From Paludibaculum fermentans_A (lineage in GTDB: Bacteria > Acidobacteriota > Terriglobia > Bryobacterales > Bryobacteraceae): DNA of 64,000 nucleotides. The stretch spans positions 1,302,001-1,366,000 of the forward strand of contig NZ_JBPJAQ010000002.1 in NCBI RefSeq assembly GCF_051172195.1, written 5' to 3'. Below are positions 17,531 through 27,007 of the stretch, piece by piece. Both the position numbers and the translations under genes were made by a program. Positions within the stretch are counted from its first letter, which is position 1, and every line of letters begins with the position of its first letter. The notes below the pieces were generated by a model. That model was not told the DNA's origin, did not search any database, and saw only the letters and a list, made by a program, of their open reading frames with translations.

Positions 17531-18808
17531 CTACCACCAATTGATGAGATTGCGCAGCATGAGCCAGATGGACACCACGATCATGACCGACAGAACCACG
17601 TTGCTCGACCAGCGGTTGGTATGGTCCCCGAGGCGTTTTCTGTCGTTGGTCAGCCGGAGCAGCGCCAGGGCGAGCACGGGAATAAGGACGACCATCAGGG
17701 AGTTCACGATCAGGATGATGACGACCGGTTCCCAATTCGTGAAGAGGACATAGAGCGGCGAGAAGCACCAGAAGGCGACGAAGCCCTGGAAGTAGGGATC
17801 GCGGCGTGTCTCGGGCGCGGGCCGTTTGGAGTCCAGCCCGGCCGCTCCGGAACGCAACATGCCATGCCGCAGGATGTCGGTGACCATGAGGGCGTAGCCG
17901 GTGGTGCCGCCGATGAAGCCGGAGAAGGCGGAGGCCCACATGCCGGCGCCAAAGATGAGGCGACCGGCCACGCCCAGGCTTTGCGAGAAGATGCGGACCA
18001 GGTCATCGGCGTTCTTCAGCTTGAGGCCGAGCGGGTGAATGGAAGCGGCGGCGGCGATCTGCACCAGCGTGCCCAGCAGGAAGATGCAGGTGATGCTGGT
18101 GAAGAGGTCGAAGCGCTGGCGCGGCAGGTCGCGGGCGGAGGTCCAGCCTTTGGCGCGGAGGAAGTAAGAGTAGGTGAGATTGGTGAGCGAGCCGGCCTCC
18201 GTGCCGATCAACGCCATGACCAGCAGCGCGGCGGAGTAGGCGCCTTTGTCGGCGGGCAGTCCAGGGAGAATCAATGCCTTCCAAAGCGCGGCGGGATCGG
18301 CGTGGGAGAGGAACGCGGCGACGATGAGGGAGGCGGTCATGATCGCGACCAGAGCCTTGCAGCAGCGTTCCACGACCGAATAGCCGCCCCAACGGATCAT
18401 GGTGTAGGCGAGGGCAATGGATAAGACGGACCAGAACCGGGCGCTCCAGGGGAAGGGCAGGGGCAGCAGGAGGTGGATGCAACTGCCCAGGAGAACCACC
18501 TTGTACATGTTGGAAAGGTGGCGGACGACGATGGTGCCGGCGAGGACGACGTGCACGAGCGGCCGGCTGAGGCGGCGGTAGCCATCGAGGAGAGTCTCGC
18601 CGGTGACGAGGACGTAGCGGGCCGAGGTATCGAGCCAGGCGTAGCGGAAGAGCAGGGTAAAGCCGAGCGCCCAGACCAGGGCATAGCCATAGGTTGCGCC
18701 GGCGGCGGCGTTGGAGACGAAGCTGCCGGGACCGCTGGCGGTGAGGGCGAAGACGATGCCGGGGCCGATGGAGGCGCTCCAGCGGGCGAGTCTCGACTCG
18801 GGCTTCAT
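17531..18808 (-). CDS. Divergent Nramp-superfamily transporter
   Basis: This is a 425-residue integral membrane protein with about 11-12 membrane segments. The N-terminus GPGIVFALTASGPGSFVSNAAAGATYGYALVW aligns with the first helix of Nramp/MntH transporters. The metal-binding Asp-Pro-Gly-Asn of that helix is replaced by Gly-Pro-Gly-Ser (residues 26-29). The Met-Pro-His of helix 6 is absent; the matching place reads LIGTEAGSLTN (residues 200-210). The ion specificity of true Nramp cannot be assumed; it may move another cation (Mg-type Nramp relatives exist) or another solute. Its ATG overlaps the stop of the adenylate-forming gene upstream (ATGA), so the two are translationally coupled. Confidence 0.8.
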   Translation of the reverse strand: MKPESRLARWSASIGPGIVFALTASGPGSFVSNAAAGATYGYALVWALGFTLLFRYAWLDTSARYVLVTGETLLDGYRRLSRPLVHVVLAGTIVVRHLSNMYKVVLLGSCIHLLLPLPFPWSARFWSVLSIALAYTMIRWGGYSVVERCCKALVAIMTASLIVAAFLSHADPAALWKALILPGLPADKGAYSAALLVMALIGTEAGSLTNLTYSYFLRAKGWTSARDLPRQRFDLFTSITCIFLLGTLVQIAAAASIHPLGLKLKNADDLVRIFSQSLGVAGRLIFGAGMWASAFSGFIGGTTGYALMVTDILRHGMLRSGAAGLDSKRPAPETRRDPYFQGFVAFWCFSPLYVLFTNWEPVVIILIVNSLMVVLIPVLALALLRLTNDRKRLGDHTNRWSSNVVLSVMIVVSIWLMLRNLINWW

Positions 18809-20358
18809 GAGTGGATGTGCAACGGCAGGATCTTGCCGGCTTTCGTCGCGAAAGGCTCTTGCCGTCTGATCTGCAGGGTGGAGCCGTCCTGCCAGAATTT
18901 GGCCATGAGCTGGTGGCCGCGGGAGTGCGAAGCCAGGAACTCAAGGGCCGTGCGGAGCATGAGGGGCTCGTCGATGGCGCCGACGCCTGGACTGACGATG
19001 AGGGCTACGCGCGAGAGTCCGCCGACCTCGTGCTCCATGAGTTGGTAGTCGGAGGGGCCTCCGCCAAAGGCGCGCGGCAGCACTTCCTCCAGCAGGGTGG
19101 TGAGTTCCATGCCGAGGAAGTGCATCCCTTCGCTGGTGAGCTTCTCGTAGCTGCGGATGTGATGCAGGTGGAGGTCGAAGCCGAGCTGGCCGAACGGGCA
19201 GCCGCAGGTGCGGCGTTCGAGGGTGGCAGTGTCGCCGGTCTCCACATTGAGCATCAACTTTGGACAGTTGGGATGGATGGAGGTGAACAGGAGTGCGCCG
19301 TCGGCGCGCTGGATGACGGCGACTTTGGAGAGCAGCAGGTGAACGTCATCAATGTCCGTGGCGTCTGTGCAGGCCATGGCGACGTGGCCGAGTTCAGACA
19401 TCGAGTAGTGACACACGATGCGGCAGCCGGCGTCGGCCACAGCCTGCGCCTTGGCAGCGGTGAGGGCTTCACCGCCAACCCGGAAGAGCGTTCCGCTGAT
19501 GTCGAGGTCCGCTGCGCGCGCCGCCTGGCAGACGCGCACGGCGCAACCGGCCAGGGTGTCGAGATAGGCTGGCCGGCCCTGGCTCCGCATGCCGGCGAGG
19601 AATTGGGCGATGCGGCCGGCCTCGGTGACGGGCACATGGATGGGCGAGGGCTGGGGGCGGCCGAAGAGGCGGCTGAAGGCGAGCGTCTGCCGGGTGAAGA
19701 AGAAGTACTTCCACTGCCCCTTGCCCGCGTCGACCGGGGACTGGGAGAACCACCGTTCGAGGGGAATGCCCAGCCTGGCGAACATGAGGAGCTTCTTGAT
19801 TCCGGAGTTGTCGGGTGGAACGGGTCGCCAGACCGCGTAGGGGCGCTGGAGCGCATCCAGGCCCAGCAGGTGGTGGTAGTGGCAGGCCGCGTCGTGATTG
19901 AGCAAGTCGAGATCGAGGAGAAGGCGGCGGGCGGGCCCGCTGGAGCCGCCGGTACGGCCCGAGAACTGGGCTCGCACGAGGGGATTGTCAAAGTCCTCCG
20001 ATTTGAATTGCGCTGTGTAGCCGAGTCGATCGAGCGGCCGCTGGCCCTTGAACTCGGCGAGCTGGATGAACAGGCCGGCGTCCAGCAGCGATTGCAGCGC
20101 GCCTTCCACCCCCAGGTCGTTGGTTCTCTGGGTGAGGTCGGCGAGGGTGATGCCGGCGTGCTGGAACAAGGGGCGGTAGGGGCTTTGCGGGTTGCGGAAG
20201 ATGCCACGTTCCAAGAGGGTCAGGAATGACGTATTGCGGGCCGCCATGCACTGCCGGAGGAGCTGGCGTGAGGCGTCCGGCGTCAGGGGATGGCGCAGAA
20301 ACGAGGGCAATCCGCGGGTGTAGCGCAACGTCATGCGGAGCTCGTCGAGGATGCTCAC
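18805..20358 (-). CDS. Phenylacetate-CoA ligase-like adenylate-forming enzyme
   Basis: This 517-residue protein resembles the PaaK / coenzyme F390 synthetase branch of adenylate-forming enzymes. Seen are the phosphate-binding loop FSGRTGGSSGPARR near residue 135, an aromatic-SE type motif HYSMSELGHVAMAC, a short ETGDTATLERRTCGCPFGQ segment (the usual Asp plus Cys cluster) and a final KAGK that could hold the catalytic lysine. Expected chemistry is ATP-dependent activation of a carboxylic acid, giving an acyl-AMP and then a thioester or amide; the substrate is unknown. It starts with GTG, four bases after the TonB receptor stop, and overlaps the Nramp-like gene by four bases. Confidence 0.75.
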   Translation of the reverse strand: MSILDELRMTLRYTRGLPSFLRHPLTPDASRQLLRQCMAARNTSFLTLLERGIFRNPQSPYRPLFQHAGITLADLTQRTNDLGVEGALQSLLDAGLFIQLAEFKGQRPLDRLGYTAQFKSEDFDNPLVRAQFSGRTGGSSGPARRLLLDLDLLNHDAACHYHHLLGLDALQRPYAVWRPVPPDNSGIKKLLMFARLGIPLERWFSQSPVDAGKGQWKYFFFTRQTLAFSRLFGRPQPSPIHVPVTEAGRIAQFLAGMRSQGRPAYLDTLAGCAVRVCQAARAADLDISGTLFRVGGEALTAAKAQAVADAGCRIVCHYSMSELGHVAMACTDATDIDDVHLLLSKVAVIQRADGALLFTSIHPNCPKLMLNVETGDTATLERRTCGCPFGQLGFDLHLHHIRSYEKLTSEGMHFLGMELTTLLEEVLPRAFGGGPSDYQLMEHEVGGLSRVALIVSPGVGAIDEPLMLRTALEFLASHSRGHQLMAKFWQDGSTLQIRRQEPFATKAGKILPLHIHS

Positions 20359-20362
20359 GGGG

Positions 20363-23300
20363 TTAGAAGACCACCTTCAAGCCGAACTGAATCTCGCGGC
20401 TGGGGCCGGCGCTGGTGATGCGCCCGACGTCCTCCGGTGTGGAGTTGCTGCTGAAGACCTGCATACGAGTGGGGTCGGGGAGATCGAAATTGGTGTGGTT
20501 TGTGGCGTTATAGGCTTCCGCGCGGAAATCGAGCCTGACGCGATCGCCAGCCCAGGATGGATGGAAGATGCGGCCGAGGAAGAGGTCGGACTGGAACAGG
20601 TCCGGTCCGGTGATGGTGTTGCGGCCGAGGTTGCCCAGGAAGCCGGGTGTGGGCCGTTGGAAGGCCGACGGATCGATCCAGCGCAGGGGATTGTGGGTGA
20701 CGGGGTTGTTGGAGGCGCCGGGCGCGAGGTTGGGCCGTTGGCCGCCCAGGCGGTCGGGCCGTCCCGTGAGGGTACGCGCCGCATCGTAGCCCAGGGTGGC
20801 GGAGAAGGGCAGCCCGGTGGTGCGAGTGATCACTCCGCCGATGCGCCAGGTGCTGAACAAGCGGCCCCAATTGGACCTGAGCCGCGGCGACAGCCACTGC
20901 GTGTTGGCGACAAACGTGTGGCGGAGGTCGAAATTCGACAGGCCCCGATTGAAGCGGACATTGTTCACGGGGATGCCGATGGAGTTGGACGACTCATTGT
21001 GGGCGAAGGTGACGGAGTCGTCGTCGATGCTTTTTGAGAAGGTGTAGGCCGCCTGCCACGTGAGGCCGCGGCGCGACTGGCCGGTGAAGTTCAGGAGCCC
21101 CGCCTGGTAGAACGACTGGCCGTCGAAGGTGCGATTGCGAATCATGCCGAAGGCTGGATTCAGGCGCTTTCCGCCCGCGGGCCAGTAGAGCCGGCCGTCC
21201 GGCAGGGTAGTGGGCACGGCCAGGTTCGCATCCTCAATGAGAGCGGAGAGATGGAGGCCGTGGGAGCCGACGTAGGCCAGTTCCAGGTGGCTGGCAGACC
21301 CGAGCGGCTGTTGCAGGTTGACGTTCCATTGCTGGAGATAGGGCTGTGTGAAGTTGCGCGGGATACGCTCGGCCCGCAGATCGATGCTGGGCGAGTTCAC
21401 CAGTTTCTGGTAGAGGCCATTGGGAAAGTCGCCGGGGGCAAGGCTGTTGGCGTCGCCGCGCAGATAGAAAGGCGGGTTCCGGACGCCGGTGATGAGCAGG
21501 AATTGAGAGAGGACGAGGTCGTCGTAGAGGCCGTAACCGGCTCGCAGAACGGTGCCGAGGCGGGCGGAGAGGTTCCAGGCGAGACCCGCGCGGGGTGCGA
21601 AGTTGCGACGCGAAGGGTTGGCGAAGAGCGGCCCGGAGGTGCGCATCTGGGGGCTGGTGAGCTCGTCGAGGTTGGAGAGCAGGCCATTCACTTCGGCCGG
21701 CACGCTCGTCCATTCGTAGCGCAGGCCCAGGTCGATTCGGAGGCGAGGGGTGAGGCGCCAGGCGTCCTGCAGGTAGCCTCCAGCGATCGACTGGCGAAAG
21801 CCCCGGACGGTGCCGGAGCCGGGCAACTGGGCCCTGAGCCGTTGGGGCGTATTGGTGAGAAAGTCGGCCAGGCTGGCGAAGGTCAGCTCTCCGTTCTGGC
21901 TGCTACGGCTGTCCTGGTTGAACCGGGTGCGTTCGGCAAACGCTCCGGCATTCAGGATGTGGCGTCCGGCGCTCAGGGTGAAATCGTCGTAAGCCTGGAA
22001 GGAAGAGAACGCGTCGAGCTCCGCGTCGAGCGCCTCGGAGCCGCCAGGGAACTGCGTCAGGCCCGGTACATTGATCAAGCCGACAGAGCGGGCGCCGGGG
22101 ACGAAGATGAGGGCCGGGTCGTCGATTGCGGATTGTGTGGAGCGGGTGACATTGAAGTTCGTGACGGACCGGCTGAACCCGAAGCGGGCCGCATTCATGA
22201 CGTGGGCGGAGAAGACGTGCTGACCTTCCACGACGGCGGATTGGGTCCGGGTGTTGTTGAGTTGCTCACCGAGGGCAAAGGGTGTCTGGCTGTTGCGGTT
22301 GCCGGAGTCGAGGTTGTAGCGCAGGAACAGCGAGTCGCTGGAGGTGGCCAGCCAATCCACCCGGGTGGAAAGAAAGCGCTCGTGCCCAGTGGTTTGATTG
22401 GAAAATATAAAAAGGCCTGTTTCACCGAAATACTGACCATTTGCATGGGGGAACAACGCGAGCACCCTGGCGATGGCCGGATCGACGCGGACGGTCGTGC
22501 TGTTCAGGACGCCGGTGCGCGTGCGATCGCTGACAGTTGTGTTGATTGTGGTGGAGCCCCGGGCCTGCCACAGCGACTCAGTATTTGCGAAGAAGAAGAG
22601 CTTGTTTTTGACGACGGGCCCGCCTGCGCTGGCACCGGCCTGGGTTCTGCGGAACTCCGGTGGGCCGGAGCCGTCGAAGAAGTTTCTGGCGTCGAGGTTA
22701 TCGTTTCGAAGGAAGGCGTAGAGAGTGCCGTGGAGGTCGTTGCCGCCAGACCGGGTGGCCGCGTTGATGACCCCGCCGGCGGCGCGACCGTACTGAGCAC
22801 CGTAAGTGTTGTTGAGAACGACGAATTCGCGAATGGCGTCGACGCCGAGGTTCAGGCCGTTGATGCTGCCGGGGGTGGAGTTTGTGTGGTCGGAGACGCT
22901 GATGCCGTCGAGGCGGTAGCTGTTCTGGACGGGGCGGGAGCCCGAGATGGAGAGTTGGATTCCGAATCCCGTGTTTGCATTCCGGCCTTGTGCGCGGGCC
23001 ACCAGGACGCCCGGTTGGAGGGTGGCGAGTTGGAGGTAGTCGCGGCCGTTGAGTGGCAATTCCTGGATCTGGTTCTGGCCGATGAGGGTGGAGAGGGCCG
23101 CCGCCGATGCGTCCACAGACTTCACAGTGGCACTGACCAGGAGGGCGGAGGTGTGGCCAGCGACCTTTAGCGCGGGGTTCACAATCGCCTCGCGGTCGAG
23201 GGTGAGTTCCACGGGGCTGACGGTCTGTGTGCTGAAGCCTGGGGCTTCAAAAGTGACTTCGTAGCGGCCGAGTTCCAGGAAGGCGATGCGGAACCGGCCG

Positions 23301-23488
23301 GCCTCGTCGGCGGCGGCCGTGCGGACATTGCCAGTCTCGAGGTTGCGGAGAGTGACGGAGCTGCGGGGGATGGCTGCCCCTGATTCGTCAGTGACAGCGC
23401 CGGCGATGGCGCTCGTGCGGCTTTCCGCGTGGAGAAACGAAATGAATATGCACGTCGCTAACCAGTATGCTGGGTGCCGGCAAATCAT
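20363..23488 (-). CDS. Oar-like TonB-dependent outer-membrane receptor
   Basis: The protein is about 1,041 residues from the ATG at 23488, whose signal peptide ends after SFLHA. After it comes a carboxypeptidase-regulatory-like domain (AIAGAVTDESGAAIPRSSV), then a TonB plug (IQELPLNGRDYLQLATLQPG, with RLDGISVSD) and a long beta-barrel ending in aromatic Phe (LKVVF). This is the Oar/Cna-B-like receptor class expanded in Acidobacteriota. It likely imports or exports a large ligand across the outer membrane using TonB energy. It is the first gene of the coupled unit with the adenylate-forming enzyme and the Nramp-like transporter. Confidence 0.92.
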   Translation of the reverse strand: MICRHPAYWLATCIFISFLHAESRTSAIAGAVTDESGAAIPRSSVTLRNLETGNVRTAAADEAGRFRIAFLELGRYEVTFEAPGFSTQTVSPVELTLDREAIVNPALKVAGHTSALLVSATVKSVDASAAALSTLIGQNQIQELPLNGRDYLQLATLQPGVLVARAQGRNANTGFGIQLSISGSRPVQNSYRLDGISVSDHTNSTPGSINGLNLGVDAIREFVVLNNTYGAQYGRAAGGVINAATRSGGNDLHGTLYAFLRNDNLDARNFFDGSGPPEFRRTQAGASAGGPVVKNKLFFFANTESLWQARGSTTINTTVSDRTRTGVLNSTTVRVDPAIARVLALFPHANGQYFGETGLFIFSNQTTGHERFLSTRVDWLATSSDSLFLRYNLDSGNRNSQTPFALGEQLNNTRTQSAVVEGQHVFSAHVMNAARFGFSRSVTNFNVTRSTQSAIDDPALIFVPGARSVGLINVPGLTQFPGGSEALDAELDAFSSFQAYDDFTLSAGRHILNAGAFAERTRFNQDSRSSQNGELTFASLADFLTNTPQRLRAQLPGSGTVRGFRQSIAGGYLQDAWRLTPRLRIDLGLRYEWTSVPAEVNGLLSNLDELTSPQMRTSGPLFANPSRRNFAPRAGLAWNLSARLGTVLRAGYGLYDDLVLSQFLLITGVRNPPFYLRGDANSLAPGDFPNGLYQKLVNSPSIDLRAERIPRNFTQPYLQQWNVNLQQPLGSASHLELAYVGSHGLHLSALIEDANLAVPTTLPDGRLYWPAGGKRLNPAFGMIRNRTFDGQSFYQAGLLNFTGQSRRGLTWQAAYTFSKSIDDDSVTFAHNESSNSIGIPVNNVRFNRGLSNFDLRHTFVANTQWLSPRLRSNWGRLFSTWRIGGVITRTTGLPFSATLGYDAARTLTGRPDRLGGQRPNLAPGASNNPVTHNPLRWIDPSAFQRPTPGFLGNLGRNTITGPDLFQSDLFLGRIFHPSWAGDRVRLDFRAEAYNATNHTNFDLPDPTRMQVFSSNSTPEDVGRITSAGPSREIQFGLKVVF

Positions 23489-23548
23489 TTGGTTTCTATA
23501 TTGTAGCGTCCGCGCGGGGAGGGAAATCAGCCTGCCGGAAAGGTAGAA

Positions 23549-23579
23549 GCCGGGCGGCCCCTGAGGGAGCGCGCCCGGC
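23549..23579. terminator. 8-bp GC-rich hairpin
   Basis: Arms GCCGGGCG and CGCCCGGC pair perfectly around a 15-base loop. It lies between the end of the gene at 23604 and the start of the TonB receptor at 23488, so it may end transcription of the former. There is no T tract. Confidence 0.55.
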
Positions 23580-23603
23580 ATCTTGGCTGACTTCGAATTT
23601 GGA

Positions 23604-24884
23604 TTAGTCTGGCCAGGTTTCGAACGGCGCCTTGGGCATCCTATGGCCCCAGGCCTCGGGGCCCCAGCAGCGGGTGCCCACCAACGGTTCGGTGGTGCTG
23701 GTGTTCACCAGTTTCACTCCGCCCTGTTTGGCGGCGGCGTAGGGGATGACGAATTCGTCGTTCAACGGTTCGCCGAGGCGAATGCCCGATTTCACTTCGA
23801 CCTGATGGTTGGCGAGGGTGCCGTGGCCGTGGCTGAAGTGGATGATGCAGAGCGCGGCGGGACCGGTGAGGATGGTCTCGGCGCCGGGCGCGAGTTCGAA
23901 CTGCCGTAGGCTGAACACCTCGTCGCCGTTCGGTTTGCCGAAAACGCGCCACTCGTCGTGGAAGCCGCCCTGGCTGGCTTCTTCGTCGACCACAGGCAGC
24001 AGGAAGTGCTTTTCGACGATGTAGGGGTCCTTATTGCGGCGCATGTCGATGTCGGAGACGAGGCGCTGGACGCGGTCTTCGCCTTCGAGACCTTCCGGCA
24101 GGTGGCGGTAGAGGAGGTCCTGGCCAAGGAACACTTCGCCGTCGGGGCAGAGCACGTGGCTCTGGTAGAAGCGGAAGTCGTCGCGATCGCGTTGTGGTTC
24201 TTCGGTGTTGACAGCGGCGGGCCCGTGCAGGATGCGGGTGGGGGTGAAGAAGCCGGTACCCATGCGGATGAGCAAATTGCGCGCATGGCTGCGGAGGTGG
24301 TTGTCCTTGCCGGCGATGAAATCGCGAACACTGTCGGCCATCATTTCCTCATCGAAGTACTCCATCAGGCCGAGGGAAGTGTGGCAGTCGTTCTTGTAGC
24401 GTTTGTTGCGCCAGGGGTTGAAGTTGTAAGCCTCGGGCTTCCACGGATGCATGTGGTGGCCCAGCGGATAGAGGTTATCGAATTCCTTGTTATAGAAGCC
24501 GGTGCCTCCCAAGGTGCGGTAGAGGGGACCGACCATGAAGTCGGAGGCGCCGTGGACGGCTGCATCCATGGGGATGAGGAAGCCGTCGGGATGATGGAAG
24601 TGGCACAGGCCTTCACCGTGAATGCCGTTGCCGGTGTCGGCGAGAATGGCGCTGCCGTTCCAGCGTTCATCGATGGCCCAGCCGTTGGGGCCTTCCGGGA
24701 AGTAGTCGGGGTCGACCAGTTCCAGGTTCTTGCCGGGCAGGCAGAACTTGCGTCCGACGAAGCTGGGGAAACAGCGCAATACGCCGCCGCCGGCTTCGGC
24801 CGCGGCCTGCACGGTATCGGCGGCGCCATCCTCCATGATGGGCAGGTCAGAGCGGTAGAGTTTGACTTGGAGAGGGGTCCTCAT
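23604..24884 (-). CDS. Unrecognised His/Trp-rich protein, possibly cupin fold
   Basis: This is a 426-residue soluble protein. I do not recognise a named family. Clusters of histidine and acidic residues stand out: GEGLCHFHHPDGFLIPMD, LGHHMHPWKPEAYNFNPW and IIHFSHGHGTLANHQVEV. They suggest a metal site in a cupin-like (possibly bicupin) enzyme. There is no signal peptide or membrane segment. The ATG at 24884 has AGGTG 6 bases upstream; an earlier ATG at 24917 is less likely. It reads in the same direction as the TonB receptor but is separated from it by a hairpin. Confidence 0.6.
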   Translation of the reverse strand: MRTPLQVKLYRSDLPIMEDGAADTVQAAAEAGGGVLRCFPSFVGRKFCLPGKNLELVDPDYFPEGPNGWAIDERWNGSAILADTGNGIHGEGLCHFHHPDGFLIPMDAAVHGASDFMVGPLYRTLGGTGFYNKEFDNLYPLGHHMHPWKPEAYNFNPWRNKRYKNDCHTSLGLMEYFDEEMMADSVRDFIAGKDNHLRSHARNLLIRMGTGFFTPTRILHGPAAVNTEEPQRDRDDFRFYQSHVLCPDGEVFLGQDLLYRHLPEGLEGEDRVQRLVSDIDMRRNKDPYIVEKHFLLPVVDEEASQGGFHDEWRVFGKPNGDEVFSLRQFELAPGAETILTGPAALCIIHFSHGHGTLANHQVEVKSGIRLGEPLNDEFVIPYAAAKQGGVKLVNTSTTEPLVGTRCWGPEAWGHRMPKAPFETWPD

Positions 24885-25033
24885 ATTGGCACCTATTTCA
24901 TCGACTTCAGATTCCACGTGGTCTCAGCAACATTTGAGAATAGCAGTACGCGAAAAGCTGACGGTATCGCAGCAGCGAGACGGCCGTCAACCCCTCACCG
25001 CGAGCCGTCGGAGCGGGCCTGGAGGCGGGCAAT

Positions 25034-26314
25034 TTACTCCAGAATCGCCTGCATCACGGCGTTCTCGAAGTCGCGCTGCACGGGCGTCACCTGGGTCTGG
25101 ATCATGACGATGGTGACCATCTTCTCGGCCGGATCGATCCAGGCCTGCGTGCCAAAAGCGCCGTCCCAGCCGAAGCTGCCGGTGGAGACGCGGAGGCCCG
25201 CGGCGACCGAGTCTTCGACGACGCCCACGAGCAGGCCATAGCCCATGCCGGCGGCGGGCCGGCCGAGTTTGCCGTTGAACATGCCGCCGACGTGATTGGA
25301 GGCCATCAGTTGCACGGTCCTGGGGCTGAGCAGGACATGGCCATTGAACTTACCGCCATTGCAGAGCATCTGGGCGAATTGCAGGTAGTCTTCGGCGGTG
25401 GACATGAGGCTGCCGCCGGCTCCGAAGAAAGTCTTCGTGGAGAAGCCGTCCTGGTTGTCGGCTTTCTTCAGGCCTTGCGGGCTTTTGGAATAGAGGGTCA
25501 CCAGGCGCGGACGGCGGTCGTCGGGCGGGTAGAAGAAAGTGTCCTTCATGCCGAGCGGTTCGAAGATGCGGGTGCGGAGAAACTGATCATAGGGCAGGCC
25601 GGAGACGATTTCGACGATGCGGCCGAGCACTTCGGGTCCGGCTCCGCCGCTGTAGGCCCACTGGGTGCCGGGTTGGAAGTCGAGGGGGACGGCGGCGAGA
25701 CGGGGGACGTAGGTGGCGAGGGTGTCGGACGGCTGCCTGGGATTGATTTTGGGGGCTTCGCGCGCTCCGAGGCCGCCGCTGAGGAGGCCGGAGGTATGGG
25801 TGAGCAGATCGCGGACGCTGATTTCGCGATAGGCGGGGACGAGGTAGAAGTCGGGGTCAGCGGCGCGGGCGCCCACGGGGCGGGGCGTGATGGACTCCTT
25901 GGGCATCGCGACTTTCATGTCCTTGAACTCGGGAATGAACTTCGAGACGGGATCATTCAGGCGGATCTTGCCCTCTTCGACCATCATCATCACGGCGACT
26001 CCGGTGATGGGTTTGGTCATGGAGGCGATGCGGAAGATGGCGTCGGGCGCCATGGGTTTCTTCGTTTCGAGATCCATGAGGCCGTGGGTCTGGAAGTGGG
26101 CGATTTTGCCGCGGCGGGCGACGATGGTGACGGCTCCGGAGATGGCGCCGGCGTCGACATGGCGCTGGACGGCCTCGTGGATGCGCTGCAGGCGTTGCGC
26201 CGACAGGCCCACGTCTTCCGGCTTGCCGGTGGGCACCTGCCCGGCGGAGGCAGGCGCGGGGGCCAGGGCCGAGACGACGGCCAGCCCCAGCAGCATCGAT
26301 CCGATTCGCAACAT
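25034..26314 (-). CDS. Exported class C beta-lactamase-like serine hydrolase
   Basis: The protein has 426 residues with a signal peptide (LLGLAVVSALAPAPASA). The catalytic Ser-x-x-Lys is SMTK (Ser98, Lys101). The second motif has Tyr221 in WAYSGGAG, where class C enzymes have YSN; the Gly replaces the Asn, as in many esterase/peptidase relatives (PF00144). The third motif region reads FGWDGAFGTQAWIDP. It is most likely a peptidase or esterase rather than a resistance enzyme. The ATG at 26314 has GAGGAG at good spacing; an upstream in-frame opening to 26482 overlaps the cupin gene and is rejected. It lies 37 bases behind the cupin gene, so the two form an operon. Confidence 0.88.
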   Translation of the reverse strand: MLRIGSMLLGLAVVSALAPAPASAGQVPTGKPEDVGLSAQRLQRIHEAVQRHVDAGAISGAVTIVARRGKIAHFQTHGLMDLETKKPMAPDAIFRIASMTKPITGVAVMMMVEEGKIRLNDPVSKFIPEFKDMKVAMPKESITPRPVGARAADPDFYLVPAYREISVRDLLTHTSGLLSGGLGAREAPKINPRQPSDTLATYVPRLAAVPLDFQPGTQWAYSGGAGPEVLGRIVEIVSGLPYDQFLRTRIFEPLGMKDTFFYPPDDRRPRLVTLYSKSPQGLKKADNQDGFSTKTFFGAGGSLMSTAEDYLQFAQMLCNGGKFNGHVLLSPRTVQLMASNHVGGMFNGKLGRPAAGMGYGLLVGVVEDSVAAGLRVSTGSFGWDGAFGTQAWIDPAEKMVTIVMIQTQVTPVQRDFENAVMQAILE

Positions 26315-26351
26315 GGCTGAACTCCTCTTCCGAAAGATCGGGACGCGGGCT

Positions 26352-26780
26352 TTAAGTCTGCTTGCCGCGCAGTTCAATGACATAGTACCTGCACGGAACT
26401 TCGCCCGCATTGCGGAGGTTGTGCATGCGGTTGGAGGCGAAGAAGACGACGGAGCCGGCTTCCACCGTTTCGGTCCTACCATCGAGATGAGCTTCCGCCG
26501 TGCCTTCCACGATGATGGCGAACTCGTCGTGTTCGTGTTTGTGCGGAGGATGCGTAGTGATGCCGGGGCCGAGGACGGTTTCGTGGGATTCCAGGATAAA
26601 ACCCGAGTGTTCTGTGCCGCGGAAGAAGCGGCGGCCTTTCTTCTTCGCGTCGCCGCTGTATGGCAGGGCGGAGGAGTGATAGACCCTGGAGGGCAGAACC
26701 GGGTCCTGGGCTGGCGGAGTTTGTGCCTTGGCGGCCAGGGCGGGCAGGAGGATGGCGAGATTGCGCCGTGAGATCGTCAT
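26352..26780 (-). CDS. Tat-type exported cupin
   Basis: The protein has 142 residues. The N-terminus TISRRNLAILLPALAAKA carries a twin-arginine pair and a hydrophobic core, so export is likely. The cupin motifs are HKHEHDEFAIIVEGTAEAHLDG (metal-binding His/Glu set) and SVVFFASNRMHNLRNAG. The role is unknown. It is the first gene of a two-gene operon with the beta-lactamase-like hydrolase and diverges from the oxidoreductase at 27008 across about 226 bases. Confidence 0.85.
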   Translation of the reverse strand: MTISRRNLAILLPALAAKAQTPPAQDPVLPSRVYHSSALPYSGDAKKKGRRFFRGTEHSGFILESHETVLGPGITTHPPHKHEHDEFAIIVEGTAEAHLDGRTETVEAGSVVFFASNRMHNLRNAGEVPCRYYVIELRGKQT

Positions 26781-27007
26781 CGAATCCCCTCTTGTTGTTG
26801 CAGGCGGATCGCCTGGAGTGTGCAGTACAAGGCCGGCGGGGCTGGCATTGCGGCCGTTTCCCGCGGCTCAAAGGTTGTTATCCATCCGAACGAAGCCTCT
26901 CGTCTGGAACAAACATACATGAGAATAGACCGTCGCGGAGGCAGGCCGGGCCGGTTTTGCGACGCCTGCGATATACTGGCGCCGATCTCAAGGAGGCTCC
27001 TGTTTCC

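Noticed and set aside
21251..23170. 639-codon plus-strand frame inside the TonB receptor region
   Set aside because: It is an antisense frame kept open by high GC; the minus-strand receptor motifs are clear.
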